From Nitrososphaera sp. (lineage in GTDB: Archaea > Thermoproteota > Nitrososphaeria > Nitrososphaerales > Nitrososphaeraceae): a DNA stretch of 64,000 nucleotides. Within the stretch, counting starts at the first letter, position 1. Each line of letters begins with the position of its first letter. Under the pieces are notes generated by a model. It was not told the origin of the DNA, did not search any database, and saw nothing but the letters and a program-made list of their open reading frames with translations. Below are positions 53,640 through 61,942 of the stretch, piece after piece. The translations under genes were made by a program, and so were the position numbers. The stretch lies in contig JAJUFP010000003.1 in the NCBI GenBank assembly GCA_029263715.1, forward strand, positions 157,543 through 221,542, read 5' to 3'.

Positions 53640-54036
53640 CATTGGATCAGCCATCGAGCTAAAGGTAGAGGCGGTTGTAAACCCCTCGGAGGATCCGCAG
53701 AAGATCATAGACGCCATCAGCAACGTAGTTGCAAGATGCTCGCCAGAATTCCGGTATGGAAGCAGGGTAATCGGCAGGGCCGCCGGAAGCGATTCGCTAT
53801 CGATTATCTATGAGCAGGTCCGGTCCCGCTCAGCCATGGGAGTGTTGCGAAGGATGCTTTTGGACAACCGGGCTGGAAACAGCACCTGGTTTCTACTAAA
53901 CAAGCAGGCAGCCACGGCAGGCATAGCTGCAGTGGTGGAAGAGGACCAGGAATCGCCGCTTGGACCAATACGCGTGAGCCTGACGTGTGAGGAACTTGAT
54001 TCGCTTGTTGACTGGCTGGTGCCAGAACAGGGCTGA
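53626..54036 (+). CDS. UPF0201-family protein (COG1931)
   Basis: 136 residues. Its family marks are AIELKVEAVVNPSEDPQKII, then STWFLLNKQAATAGIAAVVE and ESPLGPIRVSL. The fold resembles RNA-binding L5-like domains, but no function is established. It overlaps the UPF0200 gene by 14 bases. The conserved pairing suggests both work on one process. Confidence 0.82.
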   Translation: MKKPNIGSAIELKVEAVVNPSEDPQKIIDAISNVVARCSPEFRYGSRVIGRAAGSDSLSIIYEQVRSRSAMGVLRRMLLDNRAGNSTWFLLNKQAATAGIAAVVEEDQESPLGPIRVSLTCEELDSLVDWLVPEQG

Positions 54037-54078
54037 GTGGAAACCTTCTTTAACCAGCACCTTGCCCATAGGCACGAT

Positions 54079-54216
54079 ATGGAAGCCTATTGTGTCAAGT
54101 GTAAATCAAAAAGAGCTATGAAAGACGAGAAAAAGGTCACCATGAAAAACGGCAAGCCTGCAACCCAGGGCATCTGCACAGTCTGCGGCACAAAGATGTT
54201 CAAGATAGGCAAGTAA
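54079..54216 (+). CDS. Small zinc-ribbon protein (DUF5679-like)
   Basis: 45 residues from ATG at 54079; a GTG at 54037 would add 14. EAYCVKCKSKRAMKDEKKVT with GICTVCGTKMFKIGK gives two CxxC pairs, matching the small DUF5679-like ribbon family that is common in archaea. The basic composition fits RNA or DNA binding. Function unknown. It is followed by a separately promoted ABC transporter. Confidence 0.72.
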   Translation: MEAYCVKCKSKRAMKDEKKVTMKNGKPATQGICTVCGTKMFKIGK

Positions 54217-54237
54217 CCTCTCTTTCTTTTTGTTCAA

Positions 54238-54247
54238 GGTATAATAG
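54238..54247 (+). promoter_or_regulatory. TATA-like box of the ABC transporter operon
   Basis: GGTATAATAG is centred about 28 bases before the TTG start at 54271. Confidence 0.45.
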
Positions 54248-54270
54248 CGGCAACAGACAAAGTTTGTCTG

Positions 54271-55221
54271 TTGATAAAGATCCGTAACCTGGTCAAGAGG
54301 TACGAACGCCTGACGGCAGTTGACAACCTGACTCTTGATATAGAAGAAAACGAGATCTTTGGACTTTTGGGCTCAAACGGTGCCGGCAAGACTACCACCA
54401 TACACATGCTGGCAACTCTGCTCAAGCCGACTTCTGGCACTGCCACGGTAAACGGCTTTGACATTGTCCATCAACCGGCCAAGGTGCGCGAAAGCATCGG
54501 GATTGTCTTCCAGGCTCCCAGCAGCGACGACATGCTCACCGGTTACGAAAACCTGTACATCCATTCACTCCTTTACAGTCTCCCGCGTAGCATCCGGCAG
54601 AAGAGAATAGAAGAAGTCCTTGAGCTTGTGGGTCTGTCTGACAGAAAAAACGACCGGGTCAAAACGTACTCTGGCGGCATGAGGCGGCGGCTGGAGATCG
54701 CCCGGGGGCTTCTGCACAAGCCAAAGGTCATGTTCCTTGACGAGCCGACTCTTGGCCTTGATCCGGCCAGCCGCGAGACCATGTGGAAGTACATCCGGCG
54801 TCTGGTGGAAGAGGAAAAGATTACCGTGATACTTACCACGCATTACATGGAGGAAGCCGACATGCTCTGCAACAGGATCGGCGTTATAGACAAAGGCAGG
54901 ATAATTGCGCTGGATACCCCGACCAACCTGAAGGCCGGTCTTGGCGGCGACATCATCAGGATCAAGACGCAGGCCAGCAACGCCGAGGAGATAGCAAAGG
55001 GGTTTGATTTTGTTCACAAACTGGAATACGAAAACGGCTTTATGGTGCTCTCGGTCAAGGACGCCAAGCGCGACCTTCCGGTTTTGCTAAAGCAAATAGA
55101 GGCCGAGTATGCAGACTTTACCAGTCCAACCCTCAACGACGTATTCATTAGGCTTACTGGCCGGAACATAAAGGAGGCGCCGGAGGGCGGCTTTAGTGAG
55201 AGGTTTGCCAAATACGACTGA
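54271..55221 (+). CDS. ABC transporter ATP-binding protein (DrrA-like)
   Basis: 316 residues from a TTG. Walker A is LLGSNGAGKTTTIHMLA, the Q-loop VFQAPSSDDMLTG, the signature TYSGGMRRRLEIARGL, Walker B VMFLDEPTLGLDP and the switch His in LTTHYMEEADML. The C-terminal extension of about 90 residues is typical of the DrrA/ABC-2 exporter group. It energises the adjacent ABC-2 permease. The exported substrate is unknown; lipids, polysaccharides or drugs are the usual candidates. Confidence 0.95.
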   Translation: MIKIRNLVKRYERLTAVDNLTLDIEENEIFGLLGSNGAGKTTTIHMLATLLKPTSGTATVNGFDIVHQPAKVRESIGIVFQAPSSDDMLTGYENLYIHSLLYSLPRSIRQKRIEEVLELVGLSDRKNDRVKTYSGGMRRRLEIARGLLHKPKVMFLDEPTLGLDPASRETMWKYIRRLVEEEKITVILTTHYMEEADMLCNRIGVIDKGRIIALDTPTNLKAGLGGDIIRIKTQASNAEEIAKGFDFVHKLEYENGFMVLSVKDAKRDLPVLLKQIEAEYADFTSPTLNDVFIRLTGRNIKEAPEGGFSERFAKYD

Positions 55222-55987
55222 CCTACAGGTCCATCTGGCCAAGCTGTACGCCATCTGGCTGCGGGAATTCAAGGTCTTTTTGAGGGAAAAGAGCCGGCTT
55301 GTTGCCTCAACATTTACGCCCATACTCTGGCTGTTTGTCATAGGATCGGGGATAGGCTCCACTGTCAGCGTTCCATCCGCGCCCGACCTGGACTACCAGA
55401 AATTCATCTTTCCGGGCATCATCAGCATGTCGATAATCTTTACCTCTGTCTTTTACGGCTCGTACATAATCTGGGACAGAAAGTTTGACTTTTTAAAAAG
55501 CGTCATGGTAGCGCCGGTCAGCCGCGGCACGGTCTTTGTAGGCAAAACCCTTGGCGGCATGACCAACTCGCTGATACAGGCGTCCATCCTCCTTGTCATC
55601 GGGGCATCCATCGGCATCTCATTCAATCCTGTCTTCATACTGCAGGCAGTAGCCGTGATACTGCTGCTCTCCTTTGGGCTTACCTCTCTTGGCCTTGCCC
55701 TAGGTAGCTACATGTACAGTCTGGAAGGGTTCCAGATGATAGTGAGCTTTGTGGTATTCCCGCTGTTCTTTCTGAGCGGGGCGCTGTTCCCGCTGGACAA
55801 CCTGCCAGCATGGCTCTCGGTTCTTACGGCCATAGACCCGGCGACATACGGCGTAAATGCCCTGCGGACAACGATTCTAGACATTGAAAGCAACAACCTT
55901 GCAGCTGACCTTGCAATACTGACGGCGTATACCGCCGCCCTTGGAATATTTGGCGTCTACTCGTTTAGGAGGATGAAGGCAGTCTGA
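55196..55987 (+). CDS. ABC-2 type transporter permease (DrrB-like)
   Basis: 263 residues from a GTG that overlaps the ATPase gene by 26 bases. Six membrane helices are visible, beginning with LVASTFTPILWLFVIGSGIG. The ABC-2 signature near the end includes FPLFFLSGALFPLDNLPAWL, then ALRTTILD. It forms the membrane channel of a two-gene exporter. The stop overlaps the next zinc-ribbon gene by one base, hinting at a three-gene unit. Confidence 0.93.
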   Translation: MRGLPNTTDLQVHLAKLYAIWLREFKVFLREKSRLVASTFTPILWLFVIGSGIGSTVSVPSAPDLDYQKFIFPGIISMSIIFTSVFYGSYIIWDRKFDFLKSVMVAPVSRGTVFVGKTLGGMTNSLIQASILLVIGASIGISFNPVFILQAVAVILLLSFGLTSLGLALGSYMYSLEGFQMIVSFVVFPLFFLSGALFPLDNLPAWLSVLTAIDPATYGVNALRTTILDIESNNLAADLAILTAYTAALGIFGVYSFRRMKAV

Positions 55988-56184
55988 TGGCCGGCGAGGA
56001 GCACCGTGATCTGGTCATCTGCAACCGCTGCCTGTGGGCAGCTTCGCTTTTGAAAGGCTCATCCGGGTTTTCTATCTGCCCGCTGTGCGGCAGTGAAAAA
56101 CTGGAAACGATTCCGGTCAACGACTATGAATCGCATAAAATGAGCATCACGAAAAAGGGCAGCATAAACATCCAGTTTGGATGA
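55987..56184 (+). CDS. Small zinc-ribbon protein coupled to the ABC exporter
   Basis: 65 residues. ICNRCLWAASLL and ICPLCGSEKLETI form a CxxC...CxxC ribbon, followed by ESHKMSITKKGSINIQF. The ATG overlaps the permease stop, so it is translationally coupled. The function and any link to transport are unknown. It is followed directly by tRNA-Pro. Confidence 0.72.
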   Translation: MAGEEHRDLVICNRCLWAASLLKGSSGFSICPLCGSEKLETIPVNDYESHKMSITKKGSINIQFG

Positions 56185-56225
56185 TTGTGTAAGTTTAAAA
56201 GAGGATGCAGAATCTGACTCTACGA

Positions 56226-56328
56226 GGGGCCATCGTCTAGCTTGGTCTAGGATGTCAGAGGCAGTCAGACTGGATTGCCGACGAACCTGGGGCGCTGGAG
56301 GTCGTGGGTTCAAATCCCACTGGCCCCA
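56226..56328 (+). tRNA. tRNA-Pro (anticodon GGG) with a 27-base intron at position 30/31
   Basis: The acceptor GGGGCCA (56226-56232) pairs with TGGCCCC (56321-56327), and A at 56328 is the discriminator. The D arm is at 56235-56253. The T arm is GTGGG-TTCAAAT-CCCAC (56304-56320). The 49 bases between contain 27 too many. Removing 56259-56285 gives the stem TCAG|C / GCTGG and the loop CTGGGGC, with anticodon GGG at 56289-56291. CCA is not encoded. The intron interrupts the anticodon stem instead of lying at the canonical 37/38. Confidence 0.85.
56259..56285 (+). other. tRNA-Pro intron at non-canonical position 30/31
   Basis: The 27 bases form an internal hairpin, GGCAGTC (56260-56266) with GATTGCC (56273-56279), closing a six-base loop. 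This could provide a helix of a relaxed bulge-helix-bulge for the tRNA splicing endonuclease. The boundaries are fixed by restoring a five-pair anticodon stem; shifting them by one base breaks pairs. Confidence 0.75.
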
Positions 56329-56421
56329 TAAAACGATGGGGTATTAACACAGCGCACCAAGATGACGATTAGACGAGTCTAATTCAAAGTGTTTATAGTT
56401 CTCAACCTTTGTTATAGCATA

Positions 56422-56826
56422 ATGGCAACAAAAATTTTCGTGAATTTGCCAGTCAAGAACCTCAATAAAACGATCGAGTTCTTTACCAAACTTGGTTTTA
56501 CATTCAACCCTCAATTCACCGATGAGAATGCGACATGCATGATCGTTGGTGAAGATATATTCGTGATGCTCTTGGTTGAAAAATTCTTCAAGACTTTTAC
56601 CAAAAAGGAAATTTGTGATACTGCAAAAGATACAGAAGTGATAATAGCATTATCTACCGAAAGCAGAGAAAAAGTGGACCAGATCATAAACAAGGCCATA
56701 GAAGCCGGAGGCAGCGAATCTAGGGCGCCGCAAGACTACGGGTGGATGTACGGACGCAGTTTTCAGGATATCGATGGGCATCTCTGGGAAATAATATACA
56801 TGGATGAAAGTGCGATAAAAAAGTGA
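56422..56826 (+). CDS. VOC-family (glyoxalase-like) protein
   Basis: 134 residues from ATG at 56422, with a TATA-like TTTATAG about 27 bases upstream. It starts KIFVNLPVKNLNKTIEFFTK, then LGFTFNPQFTDENATCMIVG, and ends YGWMYGRSFQDIDGHLWEII, which is the typical VOC second-module pattern. Members include lactoylglutathione lyase-like and antibiotic-resistance-like proteins; no substrate can be chosen. Single gene between tRNA-Pro and the rhodanese-MBL gene. Confidence 0.87.
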   Translation: MATKIFVNLPVKNLNKTIEFFTKLGFTFNPQFTDENATCMIVGEDIFVMLLVEKFFKTFTKKEICDTAKDTEVIIALSTESREKVDQIINKAIEAGGSESRAPQDYGWMYGRSFQDIDGHLWEIIYMDESAIKK

Positions 56827-57055
56827 GGTTCTGGAAAAAGACAGTAGCATTATGCTGGTTGCACACATTCGAAAAATTGCTAGGGAACCATTACATGCAG
56901 TAATTTTGGCGCAAATACACAATCCGATCAAATCAATGCCCTAATCCCGCTGACCTCAAAGACTGTTCTACGCGCCTCTGGACCGTTCTAGCGTCAGTAT
57001 GATAGAAAAATGGTTTAAATAAAGATCAGGGCCCAATTGAGAACGGGAATGCGTC

Positions 57056-58252
57056 ATGAGATTAAGTGGATCAGGAAATACTAACCCTCTTGAAATCGAA
57101 GCTTCAAAACTCAAGGAAAAATTGGACAAGGGAGAAGATGTATTCATCTTGGATGTACGGACGCCAGAGGAATACGAAGCATGGAGATTATCGTACGACA
57201 AGCATCAAAAGACGCCACTGATACCTGTGGACAAGCTTTTCACTTCGCAAAAACTGATAGCCGAACAGATTCCAAAAGACAAAGAGATTGTTACGTTATG
57301 CTCCCATGGAAACAGGTCAATGATGGCCGCACAGATGCTATCCAGGATGGGGTACAAGGTAAAGAGCGTCAGAGGCGGCATGGCTGCCTGGAACCAGGTT
57401 TATGACATTGCCGAAGTGCCATTGCCAAAAACTGCTGGGCCTGACCAGAAATCTGTAAGGGTCTGGCAGCTGAGGCGCGTCTCCAAAGGCTGCATGGCAT
57501 ATGTTGTTGCCTCTGGCAAGGCCGCAACCGTTATCGATTGCACCTGCGATCTGGATAACTCGGTTCTAAAGCTTGCTGAAGACAACGGCCTGAAAATAAC
57601 AAGCGTGGTTGACACGCACATGCATGCAGACCATGTCTCCGGTCTTTCAACGCTTGTCCGGAGAACCGGCGCAAAGGCGTACATAGGCGCGCAAGAAGGC
57701 TACGAACCGTCCAGCGACCTTGGAATAGAGGTGAATCTGGTTGGCGACGGCCAAGAGATACCTGTCGGCGATGGTGTATCGCTTAAGGTTATTCACACTC
57801 CAGGACACACTGAGGGAAGCATGTGCTTTGCCTTGGACATAGGCGGACCAATCTGCATCTTTACCGGCGACACCATATTTGTCAACGGAGTTGGCAGGCC
57901 AGACCTGCGTGACAAGGCCAAAGAGTTTGCAACCAAGCTCTACGATACGTACCAGAATAAGGTACTGCAATATCCTGATGATGCTGTCATCCTTCCGGCC
58001 CACTTTGACCCCAACTCGATTACAGTCAAGCATGGGGAATTGATCATGGGCACCATAGGCTCGGTGAAAAGAGACGTCAAACTGCTTTCGATGCCCAAAG
58101 ACGCGTTTGTAGAGTTCATGGTCTCTTCTGTCCCGCCAAGACCGGCCAACTACAGGATGATAATCCAAATAAACAAAGAGCTTGTACCGTGCGACCAGAT
58201 CAACATGGGGGACTTGGAAGCAGGTCCTAACTCATGTGCCATCAGAATGTAG
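57056..58252 (+). CDS. Rhodanese and persulfide-dioxygenase-like MBL hydrolase fusion
   Basis: 398 residues. The N-terminal rhodanese (about 15-120) has FILDVRTPEEYEAWRL and the active loop LCSHGNRSM with Cys82. The MBL domain (about 135-340) has THMHADHVSG (His188, His190, Asp192, His193), then HTPGHTEGSMCF and FTGDTIFVNGVGRPDL, as in ETHE1-type persulfide dioxygenases and glyoxalase II. A C-terminal tail of about 55 residues follows. It probably handles sulfane sulfur, with the rhodanese supplying a persulfide (inference). Domain order is opposite to the usual dioxygenase-rhodanese fusions. Confidence 0.88.
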   Translation: MRLSGSGNTNPLEIEASKLKEKLDKGEDVFILDVRTPEEYEAWRLSYDKHQKTPLIPVDKLFTSQKLIAEQIPKDKEIVTLCSHGNRSMMAAQMLSRMGYKVKSVRGGMAAWNQVYDIAEVPLPKTAGPDQKSVRVWQLRRVSKGCMAYVVASGKAATVIDCTCDLDNSVLKLAEDNGLKITSVVDTHMHADHVSGLSTLVRRTGAKAYIGAQEGYEPSSDLGIEVNLVGDGQEIPVGDGVSLKVIHTPGHTEGSMCFALDIGGPICIFTGDTIFVNGVGRPDLRDKAKEFATKLYDTYQNKVLQYPDDAVILPAHFDPNSITVKHGELIMGTIGSVKRDVKLLSMPKDAFVEFMVSSVPPRPANYRMIIQINKELVPCDQINMGDLEAGPNSCAIRM

Positions 58253-59584
58253 TTACGGTCTTGAGACCGTCTCACGCATTGCGACAAACACAAGAATCCC
58301 TGATACCACTGCGATGCCTGCAACGGAATGCAGGGCATTTTGCATCCCAAAGACGTCTGCCAAAAAGCCTATGCCTATTGCGCCTGCCACGAACCCAAGG
58401 TCGCGCCAGAACCTGTAGACTCCAAGCGAGGTTGCTCGCCACCTTGGATGCGCCACATCACTGATGGCTGCAAGAAGCGTGGGATATACAAGCGCAGTTC
58501 CTATGCCCAGCACTGACATGCCGGCTATCCAGCCATATAATGCCGTAGAATCTGAGAAGAGTACAATCCAGATGCCTACCGCCTGAAGTATCATGCCAGG
58601 ATATATGAACACCTTGCGGCCGGTCCTATCGCTTAGTGGCCCGGTAGCCAGCTGAAGTATGCCCCAAATTCCTGGATGCAAGGCCTTCAGAAAACCTATA
58701 TCATTAACACTTGTTCCAAACGATGCAAAGTAAAGTGTAAGCAGGCCCCACGACACGCCGAAAACAAGATTATTTACAAGGCCGGCCTGGCTGGCTGAAA
58801 ATAGAGTCTTGTTCTTCCAGGAAGTTTGTATGAACACCTGCCTGAAGGTCGAGTTTGCGTTTGCTGTGTCTTTGTTTTCAATAGCTTGCTTGACTTCCAG
58901 ATCTGTAAACTTTTTTGTGTCCTTGACTGCCAACCAGGAAACTGCTGTACCAAAGACTGCAAATGCAATCCCAAAATAGAACGGATACGGCTTCATTCCG
59001 TAAGCAGATGCCACGTACCCGGTGACAAACGCAACCACCGCTACCGAGATGTAACCAGCAAATTCATTGAGGCCAAGGGCAAGCCCTCTCCTTTCTTTAC
59101 CAACCAGGTCAATCTTCATATTGACAGTCATGGACCAGGCAAGCCCCTGGTTGATCCCAAGCAGGATATTTGCCAGTATCACCCAACTCCAATCAGTGGC
59201 ATAGAGAAGGAGAAAGGGAACCGGCAGGCCGAAAAGCCAGCCTAAAACAAGAACCTTCTTTCTGCCCCATTTGTCAGACAGGGCCCCTGCATACAGATTC
59301 AGAAAGGCCTTGACTACGCCAAAGCTTGCGATAAACGATAGAATTATCGCATTTGACTCGATTCCAAACTCGTCTTTGCCCAACAGCGGTACAACAGTCT
59401 GTTCTAGGCCCACCATGCCGCCGACGAAGGCGTTAACAGCTACTAGAATGGCAAATTGACCTATATTCTGGCGTAATCCTAGTCTTATCGATGCATCGTC
59501 TTTCTTGTCACTCAATGAAGGGGCAACATGGCTAAGTCGAAGACTGTAATAACTGCTATTCTTGCTGATGCCGCAAGGCAGCAA
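58253..59584 (-). CDS. Major facilitator superfamily transporter
   Basis: 443 residues with about twelve membrane helices. The MFS signature between helices 2 and 3 is GALSDKWGRKKVLVLGW, and a related GPLSDRTGRKVFIYPG appears in the second half. The N-terminal 30 residues are uncertain; a later start is possible. Substrate is unknown. The gene stops directly beside the rhodanese-MBL stop on the other strand. The resemblance is to general drug/metabolite exporters, and no binding-site residues allow more precision. Confidence 0.88.
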   Translation of the reverse strand: MLPCGISKNSSYYSLRLSHVAPSLSDKKDDASIRLGLRQNIGQFAILVAVNAFVGGMVGLEQTVVPLLGKDEFGIESNAIILSFIASFGVVKAFLNLYAGALSDKWGRKKVLVLGWLFGLPVPFLLLYATDWSWVILANILLGINQGLAWSMTVNMKIDLVGKERRGLALGLNEFAGYISVAVVAFVTGYVASAYGMKPYPFYFGIAFAVFGTAVSWLAVKDTKKFTDLEVKQAIENKDTANANSTFRQVFIQTSWKNKTLFSASQAGLVNNLVFGVSWGLLTLYFASFGTSVNDIGFLKALHPGIWGILQLATGPLSDRTGRKVFIYPGMILQAVGIWIVLFSDSTALYGWIAGMSVLGIGTALVYPTLLAAISDVAHPRWRATSLGVYRFWRDLGFVAGAIGIGFLADVFGMQNALHSVAGIAVVSGILVFVAMRETVSRP

Positions 59585-59608
59585 AAGCCTATGCCGTCTT
59601 TACTCGCG

Positions 59609-60037
59609 CTAATTCAAACCGTTACGGTATTTAACGACATTGATGGCACCGTCGTTGGCAGTTACTATTACCTTATCAAAGTCAACATCGTCATCCGAAT
59701 CCGGTGACACCAAGGCGCCAGCAAATGGCCCCATGTCTCCAAGTTGCTGCATGGTGCCTGTATCCCCAAACTGCACCGTTACGTTGCGTATTGTTTCAAA
59801 ACTGTTGTTTGTTATCTGAACGGTAACTATCCTGACCGTTCCAACTGCTTCACTTCGTTCATGAATGGCCACATGAAGTCCTGCCCTAGAAACAAAGAAT
59901 GTCAGCATGAAAGCGCCTAGTACTACAAAGCCGCCTACTATCACGAATTTGGCAATTCTTCTATAGTCTCTTCTTGTCCCTCTGCCTCCGCCGTAGTAGC
60001 GGTACCTGTCATCATTGTCCCAGCGGCCCAATCTCAA
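59609..60037 (-). CDS. Hypothetical protein with N-terminal membrane anchor
   Basis: About 142 residues from TTG at 60037 (LRLGRWDNDDRYRYYGGGRG). A longer frame to 60202 would overlap the upstream zinc-ribbon gene. After an Arg/Tyr-rich start comes one membrane helix (FVIVGGFVVLGAFMLTFFV). A beta-rich extracytoplasmic domain follows (VRIVTVQITNNSFETIRNVT, then DVDFDKVIVTANDG). The domain resembles small Ig- or FxLYD-like folds but is not assigned. Function unknown. Confidence 0.6.
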   Translation of the reverse strand: MRLGRWDNDDRYRYYGGGRGTRRDYRRIAKFVIVGGFVVLGAFMLTFFVSRAGLHVAIHERSEAVGTVRIVTVQITNNSFETIRNVTVQFGDTGTMQQLGDMGPFAGALVSPDSDDDVDFDKVIVTANDGAINVVKYRNGLN

Positions 60038-60198
60038 AAGATATATCGCATCCGTTTGACAAAAAGGTTTTGTATGTGCCTTGAAGTGCAGCAAGATCGA
60101 AGAATCGATATCAGCCCCGACTAGATTCTGTGGGTAAAAGCTAGTCAAAATTCTTTGTAAAAGCTGCAATCGTGATGACTGAAAATACGGACTATCAT

Positions 60199-60345
60199 TC
60201 ACGGTATCAGGATTGCTTCTTTTAAGTGTGTTATTTGATAGAACTCGTCACATCTGATGCATTTCCACCAGGTTGAATTGATATCCTCGACGTGTACAAG
60301 CACGTTTTCTTCCAGCTGGCTAGTGCATTTTGGGCAGTGCAACAT
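60199..60345 (-). CDS. Small zinc-ribbon protein (48 residues)
   Basis: From ATG at 60345: LHCPKCTSQLEENVLVHVED, then WWKCIRCDEFYQI, giving two CxxC pairs. It overlaps only the unlikely upstream extension of the next gene, supporting the shorter start there. The gap 60346-60588 beyond it holds no further gene that I can see. Function unknown. Confidence 0.6.
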   Translation of the reverse strand: MLHCPKCTSQLEENVLVHVEDINSTWWKCIRCDEFYQITHLKEAILIP

Positions 60346-60588
60346 TCTGTGCTATTATCACCATTGCGAGAAGTAGTGTCAAAAGAGTATAAGCAGTCAG
60401 TGTACATTGCATCGTAGCCTGTGCGCTGCAATGCAGTGCAAACGTCTCTCTATCGGCCAAACCGCGGCCAGGTCACTTCTGAGCGCTCATGCATGTTTGC
60501 TCATTGTTAACTCGGAACAGCTGTAGGTCTGCTGATAAAGGCAGAATCTTTGGCCATCTTTTATTTATGGAATCGCCGTATTGAAATC

Positions 60589-61035
60589 ATGCAAGTCTAC
60601 CGTATCTCCGCTGTTACGCTGAAAGTTAGGGATATGGGAAAATCATGCAAATTCTATTCAAAGCTACCAGGATTCAAGCTCGTGTACGGTGGTGCAAACG
60701 ATCCTTTTACCACGTTTGAAGTTGGCCAAAGCAGAACGTATCTTAACCTGGAATTGATAAACGATGCCAACAACACTCCCATGGTTACTGGCAGTGATCA
60801 CAATGAAGCGACAGGAAGAGGGGATTTTGGGAGGATAATATTTCATGCCGAAAATCTAGACAGCCTTTATCTGTACATGAAAAACGACGAGACTATCTCG
60901 GAAGCTGCTATCTTTGAAAATGAACCTACCGATGCGCCGTGGGGTGAAAGATTCTTTCACGTACGGGAACCAGATGGCTACCAGCTATCCTTCGCGCAGC
61001 CCCTCTCAAAAGAAATGAAATACTATTGCGAATAG
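60589..61035 (+). CDS. VOC-family (glyoxalase/dioxygenase-like) protein
   Basis: 148 residues from ATG at 60589, with TTTATTTATG about 25 bases upstream. The layout is RISAVTLKVRDMGKSCKFYS, KLPGFKLVYGG, FGRIIFHAENLDSLYLYM and WGERFFHVREPDGYQLSFAQ, where His and Glu positions fit the VOC metal site. It is more complete in metal-ligand pattern than the other two VOC proteins in the window. The reaction cannot be predicted. Confidence 0.87.
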   Translation: MQVYRISAVTLKVRDMGKSCKFYSKLPGFKLVYGGANDPFTTFEVGQSRTYLNLELINDANNTPMVTGSDHNEATGRGDFGRIIFHAENLDSLYLYMKNDETISEAAIFENEPTDAPWGERFFHVREPDGYQLSFAQPLSKEMKYYCE

Positions 61036-61176
61036 TACAAACAGCCCTCTGAATTCTGGCAATGGACGCCAGCATGAACTGAAGGCTACCCGCGGCATTA
61101 TGGCAAAACCCTAATGACACATGGCAAGAAGCCTTAATTCTTGCGATGCCGGTACTTTTAGAGAAGAATAATCGGC

Positions 61177-61851
61177 TTGAACAAGGCAACAATTGTCATC
61201 ATTGCCGTTATCATTTCTGGAATCATAGGTGTTGTTGTCTGGTCTTACATGGGAAGAGCCGAGCAGTCGCCTGCCGCAGATTCGAACTTTGGATCAAGGG
61301 AGAACATCTCGATAGGCGGTCTTTTAATTAATTTGACCGATATCAAGCTCTCCGGCGACGAAAACTCTGCATCACGCCACTTAAAGATATACGCAACGAT
61401 ATCCAATATGAACAACGAATCGGTGCAGCTGGGCAGCAACAATTTCGACATCGTTCAATACACAAATCAGTGGTACCGCCAGACAACCTTTACCGAACCG
61501 ATGGAACTGGAGTGTACTTCACAGGAAGAGGACACGTACTACGCAGCGGCAAGACAAGCCTTGCTGGACAAACAACCTAGTGACGATTTCAGGAGCAGCC
61601 TTGTGTATATTAAATGCGGGGTAGTTTATGACGCAAAAAGCGGCTCGGCATATTATGTTGGAAACGGCATGCGTCTGGAAACAGAGTCCAGCTTTGGCGT
61701 TGATAACTCCCGTGTCCTTGTCAAGCAAATCCCTGCAAACAGCGTTGTCAAGGTTTCATTAAATTCACCCGATATAGTTAGAGCTCAAAGTATCCTTGTG
61801 ATTTCCAAGGGTTCAGAAAGCGTGTCTTTGCCCCTGGGCTCGTTTGATTAG
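61177..61851 (+). CDS. Membrane-anchored hypothetical protein
   Basis: 224 residues from a TTG. One N-terminal membrane helix (ATIVIIAVIISGIIGVVVWS) is followed by an extracytoplasmic beta-rich domain. It has a pattern like DUF4352 or telomeric-repeat-like immunoglobulin folds: ISIGGLLINLTDIKLSG, HLKIYATISNMNNESVQLGS and IPANSVVKVSLNSPDIVRAQ. Two Cys in the middle could form a disulphide. Function unknown; it may be a surface or lipid-anchored protein. Confidence 0.7.
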   Translation: MNKATIVIIAVIISGIIGVVVWSYMGRAEQSPAADSNFGSRENISIGGLLINLTDIKLSGDENSASRHLKIYATISNMNNESVQLGSNNFDIVQYTNQWYRQTTFTEPMELECTSQEEDTYYAAARQALLDKQPSDDFRSSLVYIKCGVVYDAKSGSAYYVGNGMRLETESSFGVDNSRVLVKQIPANSVVKVSLNSPDIVRAQSILVISKGSESVSLPLGSFD

Positions 61852-61942
61852 TACGACAAATCCTACTCAATCCGCTTTGAAAACTTTTAGCTTACCTGAG
61901 CAACAAGAGTTTACTGCTGATACGTAATCTGCCTGGCCAGTA

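Noticed and set aside
56226..56328. Reading the tRNA as a type II tRNA (Leu/Ser) with a long variable arm
   Set aside because: No consistent anticodon loop with U33 results and the extra length is too great; the intron at 30/31 for tRNA-Pro explains every arm.
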